Assembly: GCA_041656735.1 (NCBI GenBank)
Contig: JBBACY010000007.1
Coordinates: 1-64,000 of the forward strand
Length of the DNA: 64,000 nucleotides
Origin: Perlabentimonas sp041656735
GTDB taxonomy: Bacteria; Bacteroidota; Bacteroidia; Bacteroidales; Tenuifilaceae
Reading direction: 5' to 3'
Below the pieces are notes generated by a model. It searched no databases. It was not told the origin of the DNA and saw only the letters and a list, made by a program, of their open reading frames with translations. Numbering within the stretch: position 1 is the stretch's first letter; every line of letters starts with the position of its first letter. Positions 35,613 through 45,179 of the stretch are shown piece after piece. The position numbers and the translations under genes were made by a program.

Positions 35613-36188
35613 TTACCTACCCAAAAAATCGACCAGTTTTGATATGGCCAAACCTCTATGGCTAATGCGGTTTTTAAGTTCTACATCCATTTCGGCAAAA
35701 GTTTTTTGGTAGCCCTTGGGTACAAACACGGGGTCGTAGCCAAATCCGTCATTTCCATAAAGTTGCTGGGTAATAGAGCCTCGAACAATACCCTCAAAAC
35801 GATACTCAACACCGCTCATTATTAACGCTATAACCGTTCTAAATTGAGCATCTCGGACGGGTTTGTTTTCGAGTTGTACTAACAACTTTATAATGTTATC
35901 GTGCGAGCTCCGCTGCTCCCCAGCGTAACGAGCCGAACGCACGCCAGGCTCGCCGTTAAGTGCAGTAACCTCAAGGCCGGTGTCATCGGCAAAGCAATCA
36001 GTTTTGAACAGATTATAAATATGCCACGCTTTTTGCGATGCATTCTCTTCGAGGGTTTGGAAGTCTTCAGGAATATCTTCTGTAAAACCAATATCGGCAA
36101 GCGATTTCACCGAATATTTTGTGCCCAGCATTTGCTGCACCTCAAAAAGTTTATGCTTGTTATTGGTTGCGAAAACTATTTCACGCAT
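35613..36188 (-). CDS. rdgB: XTP/dITP diphosphatase (RdgB/HAM1)
   Basis: A 191-residue pyrophosphatase that removes ITP, dITP and XTP from the nucleotide pool. It begins 'IVFATNNKHKLFEVQQML' and has 'FQTLEENASQKA', 'CFADDTGLEVTALNGEPGVRSARYAG', 'GNDGFGYDPVFVP', 'TFAEM' and 'KNRISHRGLAISKL', a complete set of family motifs at normal length. It lies 21 bases after the universal stress protein gene on the same strand, so the two are probably co-transcribed. Confidence 0.95.
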   Translation of the reverse strand: MREIVFATNNKHKLFEVQQMLGTKYSVKSLADIGFTEDIPEDFQTLEENASQKAWHIYNLFKTDCFADDTGLEVTALNGEPGVRSARYAGEQRSSHDNIIKLLVQLENKPVRDAQFRTVIALIMSGVEYRFEGIVRGSITQQLYGNDGFGYDPVFVPKGYQKTFAEMDVELKNRISHRGLAISKLVDFLGR

Positions 36189-36209
36189 AGACTAATTATA
36201 CAGGTTAAA

Positions 36210-37007
36210 CTAGCGTGGATTTATACTCATAACTGGAATGTGCCCTGCTTGGCCAATAATTGACTGCTCATGTGGTTCCATAATAAAACTTCCATCGGCA
36301 GAAACCCTAGTTGTCATAATAACGATCAAATCTGCCCTGATATTTACAGCCAAGTCTAGCACTTCTTCAGCGTAAGGTTTTACGCCCTGAGCGGTATAAA
36401 TTTGATATTTTGCTCCCTTTTGATCTAGAAATCGAACTGCCGAGGCCATATTTATATCTAGTTTTGCAACTAGCTCGGGGTCGGATATGTTAGGTTTTAC
36501 TAGGTGAAATTTCGATACGTAATAATCGCAAAAGTAAGCTATCCAACCATGCTTTTCCTTATTCTCAGCCGTAAAGTCCACTGGGAAAATAATATCGTCA
36601 TACCTCTTATTTACCGGAGGTTCCTGAATGGTAATAAAAGGCACCACCGATCTAGTTATTACCTCTAGGGTTGGCAGGTTGGTTAAATCTATCTTCCCTT
36701 TCACGCTGGCCGACCCCATTATAACGATGCTGGCATTAATTTCGGTTGCAGTTTCAGCAATGGCAGCGGGAATTTCACCTACCTTGACAACTGTTTCGGG
36801 TAAAAAATCGTACTTTTGTTGAACCTCCTTTGCCACCTCCAAAAGTTTAGCTTTTGCAGCATCAACCTCCTGGTCCGATTTAACCACATGAACCAACACA
36901 ATGGATTCGCCAACAACGCCAGACACCCTAACAGCATGCTGCAGGGCGTACACTCCAGGCTGTTCAAAATTTGTTGGAACCAATATTTTTTTCTTGATTG
37001 TGCTCAT
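36210..37007 (-). CDS. universal stress protein, tandem Usp domains
   Basis: A 265-residue cytoplasmic protein with two Usp domains (about 4-130 and 136-265). The first starts 'KKILVPTNFEQPGVYALQHAVRVS' and ends with 'SIVIMGSASVKGK'; the second starts 'DDIIFPVDFTAENKEKHGW' and ends 'ADLIVIMTTRV ... HIPVMSINPR'. Usp proteins bind ATP or other nucleotides and affect stress survival. Nucleotide-binding glycines are only partly kept, more so in the first domain. It is divergent from the adenylate cyclase/HD gene, and a second tandem-Usp gene follows that gene, which suggests a shared signalling context. Confidence 0.88.
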   Translation of the reverse strand: MSTIKKKILVPTNFEQPGVYALQHAVRVSGVVGESIVLVHVVKSDQEVDAAKAKLLEVAKEVQQKYDFLPETVVKVGEIPAAIAETATEINASIVIMGSASVKGKIDLTNLPTLEVITRSVVPFITIQEPPVNKRYDDIIFPVDFTAENKEKHGWIAYFCDYYVSKFHLVKPNISDPELVAKLDINMASAVRFLDQKGAKYQIYTAQGVKPYAEEVLDLAVNIRADLIVIMTTRVSADGSFIMEPHEQSIIGQAGHIPVMSINPR

Positions 37008-37155
37008 TTGTCGTTATATTTTTATAATATTGAGACTGTTTACTCGTTTTATTGTAACACGTTTTAAAGGCATAAGGCCTAAAAATTAAATTTCAACTTA
37101 TTTACAAAGAAGTAAATGGGTTCAAATAATTATTGCTTTTACAAAGGTCTAAGGT

Positions 37156-38847
37156 ATGAATTTTCTTAGGTTTTTATTTAATGTTCAATTAATTATTTTT
37201 CTGTCAATTAGTCTCAAGGCTAACTGTCAGGAGAATACGAATGCCTCTATTTCTGCATTTCCTTTACTGCAGCCGAAAGAACCCATTCAATCTCAGCAAA
37301 TTTCAGTTTCTGCGGCTGGACAAAAAACAGTTAGCACCACTAACCCGCAGCAACCAGTTAGCAAGCCTCTCTGTATAAGTAGTTTGTTTAATAGAGTTAG
37401 CCTGATTTTTTATAAAAACCCATACTTTACAGCTCCCATAATTCTTTTCTTTCTGGTAGGCCTATATCTAATGTATATGTGGCGACAATACCTGCATGCT
37501 AAAGACAGGTATAAGCTCGAGTGTTTAATAAACGAAAGAACAGAGGAATTAGTTAGGGAAAAAGAGAAAACCGACAACTTGCTGGCAAGGGTACTGCCCA
37601 AAGAAACGGCTACGGAACTAAAAGAGAAGGGTCGGGTTACCTCTCAGCGTTTTCAGCTTGTAACGGTGCTTTTTTGTGATATAGAAGGATTTACACGTAT
37701 TACTGAAGAGGCAAACCCAGAGGTACTTATTGACCAACTCGACAAGTTCTTTTTGTATTTCGACTCGGTTGTGGAAAAGTACCGAATTGAAAAGATTAAA
37801 ACCATTGGCGATGCCTATATGTGTGCTGGGGGTATTCCCAAAAAAAATAGAACCAATCCCGTAGAGGTTGTGCTTGCCGCCTTGGAAATGCTTCAGCATA
37901 TGAAAGACATAGTGTATAAATCGGCAGTAACAGAAAATATATGGGAAATACGCATTGGTATTGATACTGGCCCCGTAATAGCCGGCGTTATTGGTCGCAA
38001 CAAGCTATCGTATGATATATGGGGAACCACGGTAAATACTACTAGTCGTATGGAATCGTCGGGGGAACCTGGTCAAATAAATATTTCAGGAAATACGCAT
38101 ATGCTTGTGAGCGAGTATTTCGATTGCGAATTCCGGGGTAAAATGCCTGTTAAAAATAGAGACGACATTGAGATGTATTTTGTGCGCGGGATAAAACCAC
38201 ACCTCTCTGTGGATCAGAAAGGAGTTACTCCAAACAAAGACTTTTTTATTCTTTTACAGCTAATTAGGCTTGGCGATGTAGAAGATTTTATTCTTGAAAA
38301 ACTTCAACTAGGCCTGCCCGAAAATTTATACTATCACAACCTAAAGCACACGGTAGATGTATACACTCAGGTTGAACTTATTGGGCGTTCGGAGAATGTT
38401 ACAAAAGAGGAACTTCTCTTGCTGCGCACGGCGGCATTACTGCATGATGCTGGGCACCTAATTGACTATCACACCCACGAAGAGATGGCCGTAAAGCTTG
38501 CCCGTGAAATTTTACCCGAGTTTTACTATTCGGAGAGGCAGATTGAGATAATTTCTGAACTTATAATGAGCACTAAATTACCACCTAAACCCCAAAATTT
38601 ACTTGAGCAAATAATGTGCGATGCCGATTTGGACTACCTTGGCCGAACCGACTTCATTCCGGTTTCAAATATGCTTTACCGTGAGCTTCATGAGCACGGG
38701 CATGTTGGTACTCTACGTGAGTGGAACGAGTTGCAACTCAAATTTATCGAGAATCACTCATACTTCACTAAAACAGCGAAAGAACTACGTAACGTTAATA
38801 AAAATAGTCAGTTAGAAAAACTAAGAAAATGGCTTGATGAAAATTAA
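37156..38847 (+). CDS. membrane-anchored class III adenylate cyclase fused to an HD hydrolase domain
   Basis: A 563-residue protein: N-terminal signal or membrane segment (5-20), a Gln/Pro/Ser-rich outside segment, a membrane helix (91-109), a coiled coil (about 125-160), a class III cyclase domain (165-345) and an HD domain (about 375-540). Metal-binding Asp175 (FCDIEGFTR) and Asp219 (TIGDAYM), adenine-selecting Lys215 and Asp287 (YDIWG), and transition-state Asn294 and Arg298 are all present, so it should make cAMP. The HD domain has H394-N-x-x-H398 (YHNLKHTVDVY), H430-D431 and a later Asp (CDADLDY), an arrangement like cyclic-nucleotide phosphodiesterases. One chain may therefore make and destroy the same messenger. 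It is divergent from a Usp gene and followed by another. Confidence 0.88.
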   Translation: MNFLRFLFNVQLIIFLSISLKANCQENTNASISAFPLLQPKEPIQSQQISVSAAGQKTVSTTNPQQPVSKPLCISSLFNRVSLIFYKNPYFTAPIILFFLVGLYLMYMWRQYLHAKDRYKLECLINERTEELVREKEKTDNLLARVLPKETATELKEKGRVTSQRFQLVTVLFCDIEGFTRITEEANPEVLIDQLDKFFLYFDSVVEKYRIEKIKTIGDAYMCAGGIPKKNRTNPVEVVLAALEMLQHMKDIVYKSAVTENIWEIRIGIDTGPVIAGVIGRNKLSYDIWGTTVNTTSRMESSGEPGQINISGNTHMLVSEYFDCEFRGKMPVKNRDDIEMYFVRGIKPHLSVDQKGVTPNKDFFILLQLIRLGDVEDFILEKLQLGLPENLYYHNLKHTVDVYTQVELIGRSENVTKEELLLLRTAALLHDAGHLIDYHTHEEMAVKLAREILPEFYYSERQIEIISELIMSTKLPPKPQNLLEQIMCDADLDYLGRTDFIPVSNMLYRELHEHGHVGTLREWNELQLKFIENHSYFTKTAKELRNVNKNSQLEKLRKWLDEN

Positions 38848-38929
38848 AACTAATTTTAGGCTTAATGTTTGCTGGCTTTTCAATAATAATTCCTACATTT
38901 ATCAAGTATTTTTATAAACTGTGCATAGT

Positions 38930-39775
38930 ATGAACAAACCCAAGAAGGTTGTACTGATTCCATGGGATTTTACCGAGGGGTCAGAAATTGCTCTAAAGCA
39001 CGCCATTCAACTGGCCGAGGTAGCAGATAATGATATCTTGCTACTACATATTATACCCAATTCATGGTTTTCAAGATTTTTTGGAAAGAAAACAACAACG
39101 CCCCAAGAGGTAGATATCCTAAAGAAACGCCTAGAGGAGGTTGCTGAAAATATTACCAAAGAAACGACAAGCCATTTGTTTTCTATGGTTCTCGAAGGTA
39201 GCCCAACACATATCATTAGAGAGCTTATTAAAACAGCTAACCTAAACCTTATTGCTGCATACAAAACGTATACGCACAATAAGAAGAAATACGAATCGGG
39301 TTTCTTTATGCGTAGGCTATCGGTTAAGAACTTTAATATACCATTCCTTATTGTTGAAGAAGCGCCAGTTCACAATCACTATATTGAAATTGTGGTGCCA
39401 TTGGACTATGACAAGAAATATAAGGAGACACTACACTGGATTATATATCTTTCTAAATACTACAAGTGTAACATTAACCTAATAAAACCATATATTTCCG
39501 ACGAGGGAAAGAAACGTAATATGGCTAACAATATATACTTTACGAAAAAAATGCTCGATGGAAATAAAATTGTTTATGGTATAAAAACGGCCAAGCGTAA
39601 AAATATATTTACCGAAGAGGTTAAAAAATTTGCTACAAATATTGAGGCCGACTTAATACTTATAATGGCCGACAAGTACCAAACATACGTTAAGGATAGC
39701 AAAAGCACAAAATATTCGAAAATACCCATAATGTGGATTACTCCGCGCGTGCGAAAACTCCAAGGATTTAACTAG
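38930..39775 (+). CDS. universal stress protein, tandem Usp domains (degenerate)
   Basis: A 281-residue protein when started at 38930 (MNKPKKVVLIPWDF); an ATG at 38921 adds three residues. The first Usp domain has 'KVVLIPWDFTEGSEIALKHAIQLA' and 'NDILLLHIIP'; the second has 'HYIEIVVPLDYDKKYKETLHW'. The glycine-rich ATP loop at the end of each domain is not clear (LNLIAAYKTYTH; ADLILIMADKY), so nucleotide binding is doubtful. It lies between the cyclase/HD gene and the sensor gene on the same strand. Confidence 0.82.
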   Translation: MNKPKKVVLIPWDFTEGSEIALKHAIQLAEVADNDILLLHIIPNSWFSRFFGKKTTTPQEVDILKKRLEEVAENITKETTSHLFSMVLEGSPTHIIRELIKTANLNLIAAYKTYTHNKKKYESGFFMRRLSVKNFNIPFLIVEEAPVHNHYIEIVVPLDYDKKYKETLHWIIYLSKYYKCNINLIKPYISDEGKKRNMANNIYFTKKMLDGNKIVYGIKTAKRKNIFTEEVKKFATNIEADLILIMADKYQTYVKDSKSTKYSKIPIMWITPRVRKLQGFN

Positions 39776-39869
39776 CGGCTAAATAGGTAAAGCATTTATA
39801 AAAATACTCAAACCCTGTGTATACCAAGTTAATCTTAGGTATACATTGGTATTATAAAAAATCTTCCCA

Positions 39870-42191
39870 ATGAAGCATAAGCTTAACCTTCAGCGAAAAA
39901 TTATTATTACGGTTGTTGGGGTATCGGCAATTATTTATGCTGCTGCCATAGGTTACGTTAGTATTAGTGCAAAAAAAGCTGCCATTGCCGATGCCATTGT
40001 GGTAACACAGACTACTGCTGAAAAGTACGCATCAGAGATGAAGGCTTTGCTTGAGAAAGATTTAGCAATAGCAAAAACACTGGCCAATACTATAGCCTCC
40101 TATACTATAATGCCAAATGAACAGTGGAAAGAAGTTTTTCCTTTGATTTATCGTGAGACAATGGTAACAAACTCACACTTACTTTCTGTTTGGGACAGCT
40201 GGGAACTAAACAAAATTGATAAGAGTTACACCAAACCTTATGGACGATATAAAACAGAACTCTGGCGATCGGGGACTGGTAGCATCGAAATCAACACCTA
40301 CTTAACAAGCTTAAATGGCGATAGTGAAGCATATGCTAAAGTAAAAGCACAGAAAGCGGATAGGATTGAAAATCCTTACTTTTCGAACTTTACGGGCAAC
40401 GATAAGGATAACATACTAACGACCAGTTTAGTTATTCCGCTAGTTGAGAATGGCAGTTTTACAGGTGTTGTTGGCATCGATATTGCCCTTGAAACTTACT
40501 ATAGTATTGTTCGACAGATTAAGCCATTCGAAAACAGCTACGCATTCTTGCTTTCAAACGATTTGAAGTACGCTGCCCACCCTGATATTGATATGTTGGG
40601 ACAAAGTGCAATTACCGACTATGGAACGATATTTAATAATCACGATGCCACGCAACGAATAGTCAATGGGCAAGAAATAACGTTTTGGGCTAAGGATGTT
40701 AACAATGTCTTTTGTTACTTTTCATTAACCCCAGTAGTAATAGGAAAAACAGCTACTCCGTGGTCTTTAGCCGTGGTAGTTCCCTATTCGGTTATGCTCG
40801 CTCAGGCTAATAGAAATTTTTATATTTCACTACTTGTTGGGCTGATTGGGCTAATTATTCTTACAACTATTATCGTTTTCTTTTCTCGCTCAATAATTTC
40901 ACCAATTCTTACAATTACCAGCACGCTAAAACGAATGGCTAGGGGAGATATAGCCCAGGATATGATACTAGAGGTAAATACAGCCGATGAAATTGGGGAA
41001 ATGACCGATGCTTTAAATACAACAGCAAAAGCGCTTAGAAATAAGGTTGTTTTTGCTACACAAATCGGACAAGGTAATCTTGACAGTGATATTGAAACGC
41101 TAAGCAATGAAGACACCCTTGGAAAGGCATTGCTTGATATGCGTAATAACCTTATAAAGACTACGGAGGGAGATAAGAAAAGAGCTATTGAAGACCAACA
41201 ACGCAGATGGGCTAACGAAGGGCTTGCCAAGTTTGCCGAGCTTCTCAGGCAAAACAACGATAATCTCGAAAAATTATCGAAGTCAATTATTCGCGAGTTG
41301 GTAAATACGCTTGAGGCAAACCAAGGTGGTTTGTTTTTTTACAATACCGATGATCCAAATGACCATTTCTATGAGCTTACCGCAACTTTTGCCTACAATA
41401 GGTTTAAGCAAAGGCAGAAGAAAATTATCCCCGGAGAAGGGTTAATAGGGGCTTGCGCAGTTGAAAAGAAATATATTTACCTTACCGAAATACCCTCTGG
41501 GTATATCGAAATAACTTCTGGCTTAGGCCAAAGCACACCCACATCACTCATTATAGTTCCGCTTATGATAGATGAGCAGGTGTTGGGAGTTTTCGAAATA
41601 GCCTCGTTTAGTACTTTTGAGCCCTACCAGATAGAATTTCTTGAAAAGGTAGCCCAAAGCATCGCTTCAACTATTGTTTCGGTTAGGGTAAACATTACTA
41701 CTACCGAGCTGCTTAGTAAAACACAGCAGCAAGCCGAAGAGATGCTTGCTCAGGAAGAGGAAATGCGACAGAATATGGAGGAACTTCAGGCCACACAGGA
41801 AGAGTCGGCTCGTAGAACATCTGAAATGCAGAGTTTTATTGATGCACTTAATATGTCAAGTTTTGTTATTGAATATGATTCGCAAGGTTATATTACCGCA
41901 ATTAATGATACTTACCTAAATCTTTTAGATTTAACTCGTGATGAGGTAATTGGTACACACCACACCAACCGAATGGAGTTAACCCCCGACAAAAAGGTTG
42001 AGTACGACACGTTCTGGACTAACCTACGAAATGGCATTCCGCAAAAGCAGGTTAATAAGTTTATTGTTAACAATAAATCATTCATTTTTCAGGAAACATA
42101 TACACCCATCAAAAATGAGCAGGACGAGGTTTACAAAGTGCTTAAAATTGGCAATAATATAACGGACCTTGTTGCTGGCCAATTAAAATAA
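39870..42191 (+). CDS. membrane sensor: dCache-HAMP-GAF-PAS, no output domain
   Basis: A 773-residue inner-membrane receptor. It has a first membrane helix (about 10-30), a periplasmic double-Cache ligand-binding domain (35-300; 'FTGNDKDNILTTSLVIPLVENGSFTGVVGIDIAL' region, 'YAFLLSNDLKYAAHP'), a second helix (313-335), HAMP (338-395; ADEIGEMTDALN), a GAF domain (about 455-605; IPGEGLIGACAVEK), a coiled coil rich in Glu/Gln (610-655) and a PAS domain (655-770; FVIEYDSQGYITAINDTYL). There is no histidine kinase, cyclase, GGDEF or chemoreceptor signalling domain, so it must act through a partner. It lies downstream of the Usp gene and 10 bases before dgt. Confidence 0.85.
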   Translation: MKHKLNLQRKIIITVVGVSAIIYAAAIGYVSISAKKAAIADAIVVTQTTAEKYASEMKALLEKDLAIAKTLANTIASYTIMPNEQWKEVFPLIYRETMVTNSHLLSVWDSWELNKIDKSYTKPYGRYKTELWRSGTGSIEINTYLTSLNGDSEAYAKVKAQKADRIENPYFSNFTGNDKDNILTTSLVIPLVENGSFTGVVGIDIALETYYSIVRQIKPFENSYAFLLSNDLKYAAHPDIDMLGQSAITDYGTIFNNHDATQRIVNGQEITFWAKDVNNVFCYFSLTPVVIGKTATPWSLAVVVPYSVMLAQANRNFYISLLVGLIGLIILTTIIVFFSRSIISPILTITSTLKRMARGDIAQDMILEVNTADEIGEMTDALNTTAKALRNKVVFATQIGQGNLDSDIETLSNEDTLGKALLDMRNNLIKTTEGDKKRAIEDQQRRWANEGLAKFAELLRQNNDNLEKLSKSIIRELVNTLEANQGGLFFYNTDDPNDHFYELTATFAYNRFKQRQKKIIPGEGLIGACAVEKKYIYLTEIPSGYIEITSGLGQSTPTSLIIVPLMIDEQVLGVFEIASFSTFEPYQIEFLEKVAQSIASTIVSVRVNITTTELLSKTQQQAEEMLAQEEEMRQNMEELQATQEESARRTSEMQSFIDALNMSSFVIEYDSQGYITAINDTYLNLLDLTRDEVIGTHHTNRMELTPDKKVEYDTFWTNLRNGIPQKQVNKFIVNNKSFIFQETYTPIKNEQDEVYKVLKIGNNITDLVAGQLK

Positions 42192-42201
42192 TATCTGTAC
42201 T

Positions 42202-43545
42202 ATGGTAATGGATTGGACCAAACTGCTTAGCATTAAACGGTTTGGATGGGAAAAGGGAAGCACACAGGCTTTGGAAACACGCTCGCATTTTCAGCGCGAT
42301 TACGACCGTATAATATTCAGTTCCCCCTTTAGGCGGTTACAAAATAAAACGCAGGTATTTCCACTTCCAGGTAGTGTTTTTGTACACAATAGGCTAACTC
42401 ATAGCCTTGAGGTAGCCAGCGTGGGCCGAAGTTTGGGCAATAATATTGTTCCGTTTATTAAACAGCAAACCTCCAAAGAACTCTGGGAAGTTACTGAGCA
42501 AATTCCAACAATCGTCTCCACTGCCTGTTTGGCTCACGATATGGGAAACCCCCCATTTGGGCATAGTGGAGAGGATGCAATAAAGGCCTACTTTGCTAAA
42601 AATGAGCACGTTTACAAAAACTTACTAACGCAAGAGCAATGGAGCGATCTTACAAAGTTTGAAGGCAATGCTAATGCGCTAAGATTACTAACCCAAAAGA
42701 TGGAGGGGAAGCGAGTAGGAGGATTTAGACTTAGCTATCCCGTATTGTCATCAATAGTTAAATACCCCTGGGAGTCGACCCTAGAAACTGAAAAGAAGTT
42801 TGGGTTTTTCCAAGCAGAAAAGCAATCGTACTCGCTAATTGCCAGTGATTTGGGTTTGTCAAAAATAACCGATAATCCGTTAACTTTTGCAAGGCATCCT
42901 TTGGTTTACCTAGTTGAAGCGGCCGATGATATTTGCTATCAAATAATGGATATTGACGATGCACATAAGCTCCGAATTCTCTCAACCTCGAAAGTAAAGG
43001 AGCTGTTTATGGCATTTTTTAATCCTAAAGCAGATAGCAGCTGGATTAGCAGTATTGAAAATACCCTACGCAGCGTTACCGATAAGAATGAGCAGGTAGC
43101 ATTCCTTCGTTCAATGACCATTGGTAAACTTACACAAGCTTGTACACAGGCTTTTATTGCGTCGTACAACCAAATTATTGAAGGCAAGCCAGTAGCACCT
43201 CTCATAAAACAGATAAACAGTACCGAGGCTATGGCACTTGATAGTGTTAAGAAAATATCGGTTGACAAGATATATAATCACCACACGGTTGTTGAAATTG
43301 AACTCGCAGGTTTTCAGATTCTTAGCACGTTACTCGATAAAATTTGCCCAACACTCTTAAACCCCGACGATAGCTACAGCAAAAAGGTGTTACGCCTAAT
43401 ACCTAAGCAGTTTTTGCAAGAAAATCAGTCAGCATATGGTAGGTTGCTTTCAGCAGTTGATTTTGTGGCAGGTATGACCGATATTTATGCTCTAGAGATG
43501 TACCAAACATTTACGGGTATATCAATACCTGGTATTAATAGGTAG
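42202..43545 (+). CDS. dgt: dGTP triphosphohydrolase
   Basis: A 447-residue HD-family enzyme splitting dGTP (or other dNTPs) into deoxynucleoside and triphosphate. Motifs: 'FQRDYDRIIFSSPFRRLQNKTQV', 'VHNRLTHSLEVASVGRSLG', the metal-binding 'CLAHDMGNPPFGHSGEDAI', 'FEGNANALRLL' and 'LVEAADDICYQIMDIDDA'. An ATG two codons downstream (42208) is an equally good start. It follows the sensor gene by 10 bases; that proximity alone does not show a functional link. A deoxynucleoside kinase lies 2.5 kb downstream. Confidence 0.93.
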   Translation: MVMDWTKLLSIKRFGWEKGSTQALETRSHFQRDYDRIIFSSPFRRLQNKTQVFPLPGSVFVHNRLTHSLEVASVGRSLGNNIVPFIKQQTSKELWEVTEQIPTIVSTACLAHDMGNPPFGHSGEDAIKAYFAKNEHVYKNLLTQEQWSDLTKFEGNANALRLLTQKMEGKRVGGFRLSYPVLSSIVKYPWESTLETEKKFGFFQAEKQSYSLIASDLGLSKITDNPLTFARHPLVYLVEAADDICYQIMDIDDAHKLRILSTSKVKELFMAFFNPKADSSWISSIENTLRSVTDKNEQVAFLRSMTIGKLTQACTQAFIASYNQIIEGKPVAPLIKQINSTEAMALDSVKKISVDKIYNHHTVVEIELAGFQILSTLLDKICPTLLNPDDSYSKKVLRLIPKQFLQENQSAYGRLLSAVDFVAGMTDIYALEMYQTFTGISIPGINR

Positions 43546-43601
43546 AAATTGCATATCAACCCTTCCCAAGTATTTGTTAATTTGCACTAAAGGTTATAAA
43601 A

Positions 43602-43636
43602 TTTGCAAAAAGCATCGTGTTATTTCGCTAATTTTG
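43602..43636 (+). promoter_or_regulatory. promoter of the GH3-like gene
   Basis: TTTG at 43602-43605 and TAATTTTG at 43629-43636 match the Bacteroidetes -33 and -7 elements with a 23-base gap, at the long end of normal. The -7 box is 26 bases before the ATG. Confidence 0.5.
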
Positions 43637-43662
43637 AATAATTACCAAACAGTAACTTTTTT

Positions 43663-45177
43663 ATGGCAATAATTCCATCAATAATAAACTGGCTAAATAC
43701 CAAAAGATTACACGAAATAGACCTGTTTAGGCGTTTCCCTTGCGAGGTGCAGGAGGAACAAATCCTTGATATGATTAGTAAAGCCCAGGATACTGAGTTT
43801 GGTAAGGAGTATAATTTTAGTGAGATAAAAACCATAGAACAGTTTCAAAGAAATGTTCCCATTACCAATTACGAAGGGCTTAAGCCATACGTTGATAAAC
43901 TTAGGGAGGGCGAAAAAGATGTACTTTGGCCAGGGGAGATTCGATGGTTTGCCAAATCATCGGGAACAACCAGTGATAAAAGTAAATTTATACCCGTTAG
44001 CAGAACTGCACTCGACGATTGTCACTTTCGGGGCGGGAAAGATGCGTTGGCTTTATATACCAACCTATATCCCGAAACTCAAGTTTTTACGGGCAAAGGG
44101 TTAACACTTGGCGGTAGTCATCAGATTGATAATTTTACAAACCAATCATACTATGGCGATTTATCGGCCATTTTAATAGAGAATATACCCTGGTGGGCCG
44201 ATTTTATTCGTACCCCAAGTCAAAAAGTGGCACTAATACCCGAATGGGAAGTAAAGCTTGAAAAGCTTACAGAGGAAGCCCTGCGCGAAAATGTTACCAA
44301 CATAGCGGGCGTTCCGTCGTGGAACCTAGTATTGATTAAGCATATACTTGATTTCACTGGAAAAAATAACCTGCTCGAAATTTGGCCCAACCTAGAGCTT
44401 TTTACCCACGGAGGCGTTAGTTTTACTCCCTACCGAGAGCAGTTTCAAAAGGTTATCCCATCGCCTAATATGCACTATATGGAAACCTATAATGCCAGCG
44501 AAGGGTTTTTTGCCATACAGGATGACCCGAATACCGCTGATATGCTGCTGATGCTGGATTATGGCGTTTTTTATGAGTTTATACCGATGAATGAGATAGA
44601 CCAACCCAACCCAAAAGCTGTAACCATTGCCGACATAGAAATTAACAAAAATTACGCAATGGTAATTACTACTAATTCGGGTTTATGGCGCTATGTGATT
44701 GGCGACACCGTGATGTTTACGTCTACATTTCCTCACAAAATTAAAATTACGGGACGAACAAAGCATTTTATGAATGCTTTTGGCGAAGAGATTATTATTG
44801 ATAATGCCGAAAAGGCACTAGAAATAGCCTGCAAAAAAACAAAGGCAACAATAGCCGACTACACCGCAGCCCCTATTTATATGGGCGATGATGCAAAAGG
44901 TGCACACGAATGGCTTATTGAGTTTGAGAATGAGCCCGATAATCCACAGTTTTTTGTAAATGCACTAGATATTGCGCTATGCTCAATAAATTCAGACTAT
45001 GAGGCCAAGCGGTACAAGGGCATTACCCTATCCGAACCCGTTGTGCATATTCTAAAACCTGGCACCTTTTTTAATTGGATGAAATCGCGAGGTAAACTTG
45101 GCGGGCAGAACAAGGTGCCACGCCTTTCAAATACGCGTGAGTATGTTGATGCGCTGCTCAAATTTACTTCAAAATAA
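43663..45177 (+). CDS. GH3-like acyl-adenylating enzyme
   Basis: A 504-residue member of the GH3 (auxin-responsive promoter) group of the ANL adenylating superfamily. Plant relatives join amino acids to hormones via acyl-AMP; bacterial substrates are unknown. The ATP motif is 'FAKSSGTTSDKSKFIPVS', followed by 'GKGLTLGGSHQ', 'TNIAGVPSWNL', 'THGGVSFTPY', 'YNASEGFFAIQDD' and 'RYVIGDTVMF', and late 'GRTKHFMNAFGEE'. Full length. Its stop is two bases before the next gene's ATG, so the pair is co-transcribed. Confidence 0.9.
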   Translation: MAIIPSIINWLNTKRLHEIDLFRRFPCEVQEEQILDMISKAQDTEFGKEYNFSEIKTIEQFQRNVPITNYEGLKPYVDKLREGEKDVLWPGEIRWFAKSSGTTSDKSKFIPVSRTALDDCHFRGGKDALALYTNLYPETQVFTGKGLTLGGSHQIDNFTNQSYYGDLSAILIENIPWWADFIRTPSQKVALIPEWEVKLEKLTEEALRENVTNIAGVPSWNLVLIKHILDFTGKNNLLEIWPNLELFTHGGVSFTPYREQFQKVIPSPNMHYMETYNASEGFFAIQDDPNTADMLLMLDYGVFYEFIPMNEIDQPNPKAVTIADIEINKNYAMVITTNSGLWRYVIGDTVMFTSTFPHKIKITGRTKHFMNAFGEEIIIDNAEKALEIACKKTKATIADYTAAPIYMGDDAKGAHEWLIEFENEPDNPQFFVNALDIALCSINSDYEAKRYKGITLSEPVVHILKPGTFFNWMKSRGKLGGQNKVPRLSNTREYVDALLKFTSK

Positions 45178-45179
45178 AA

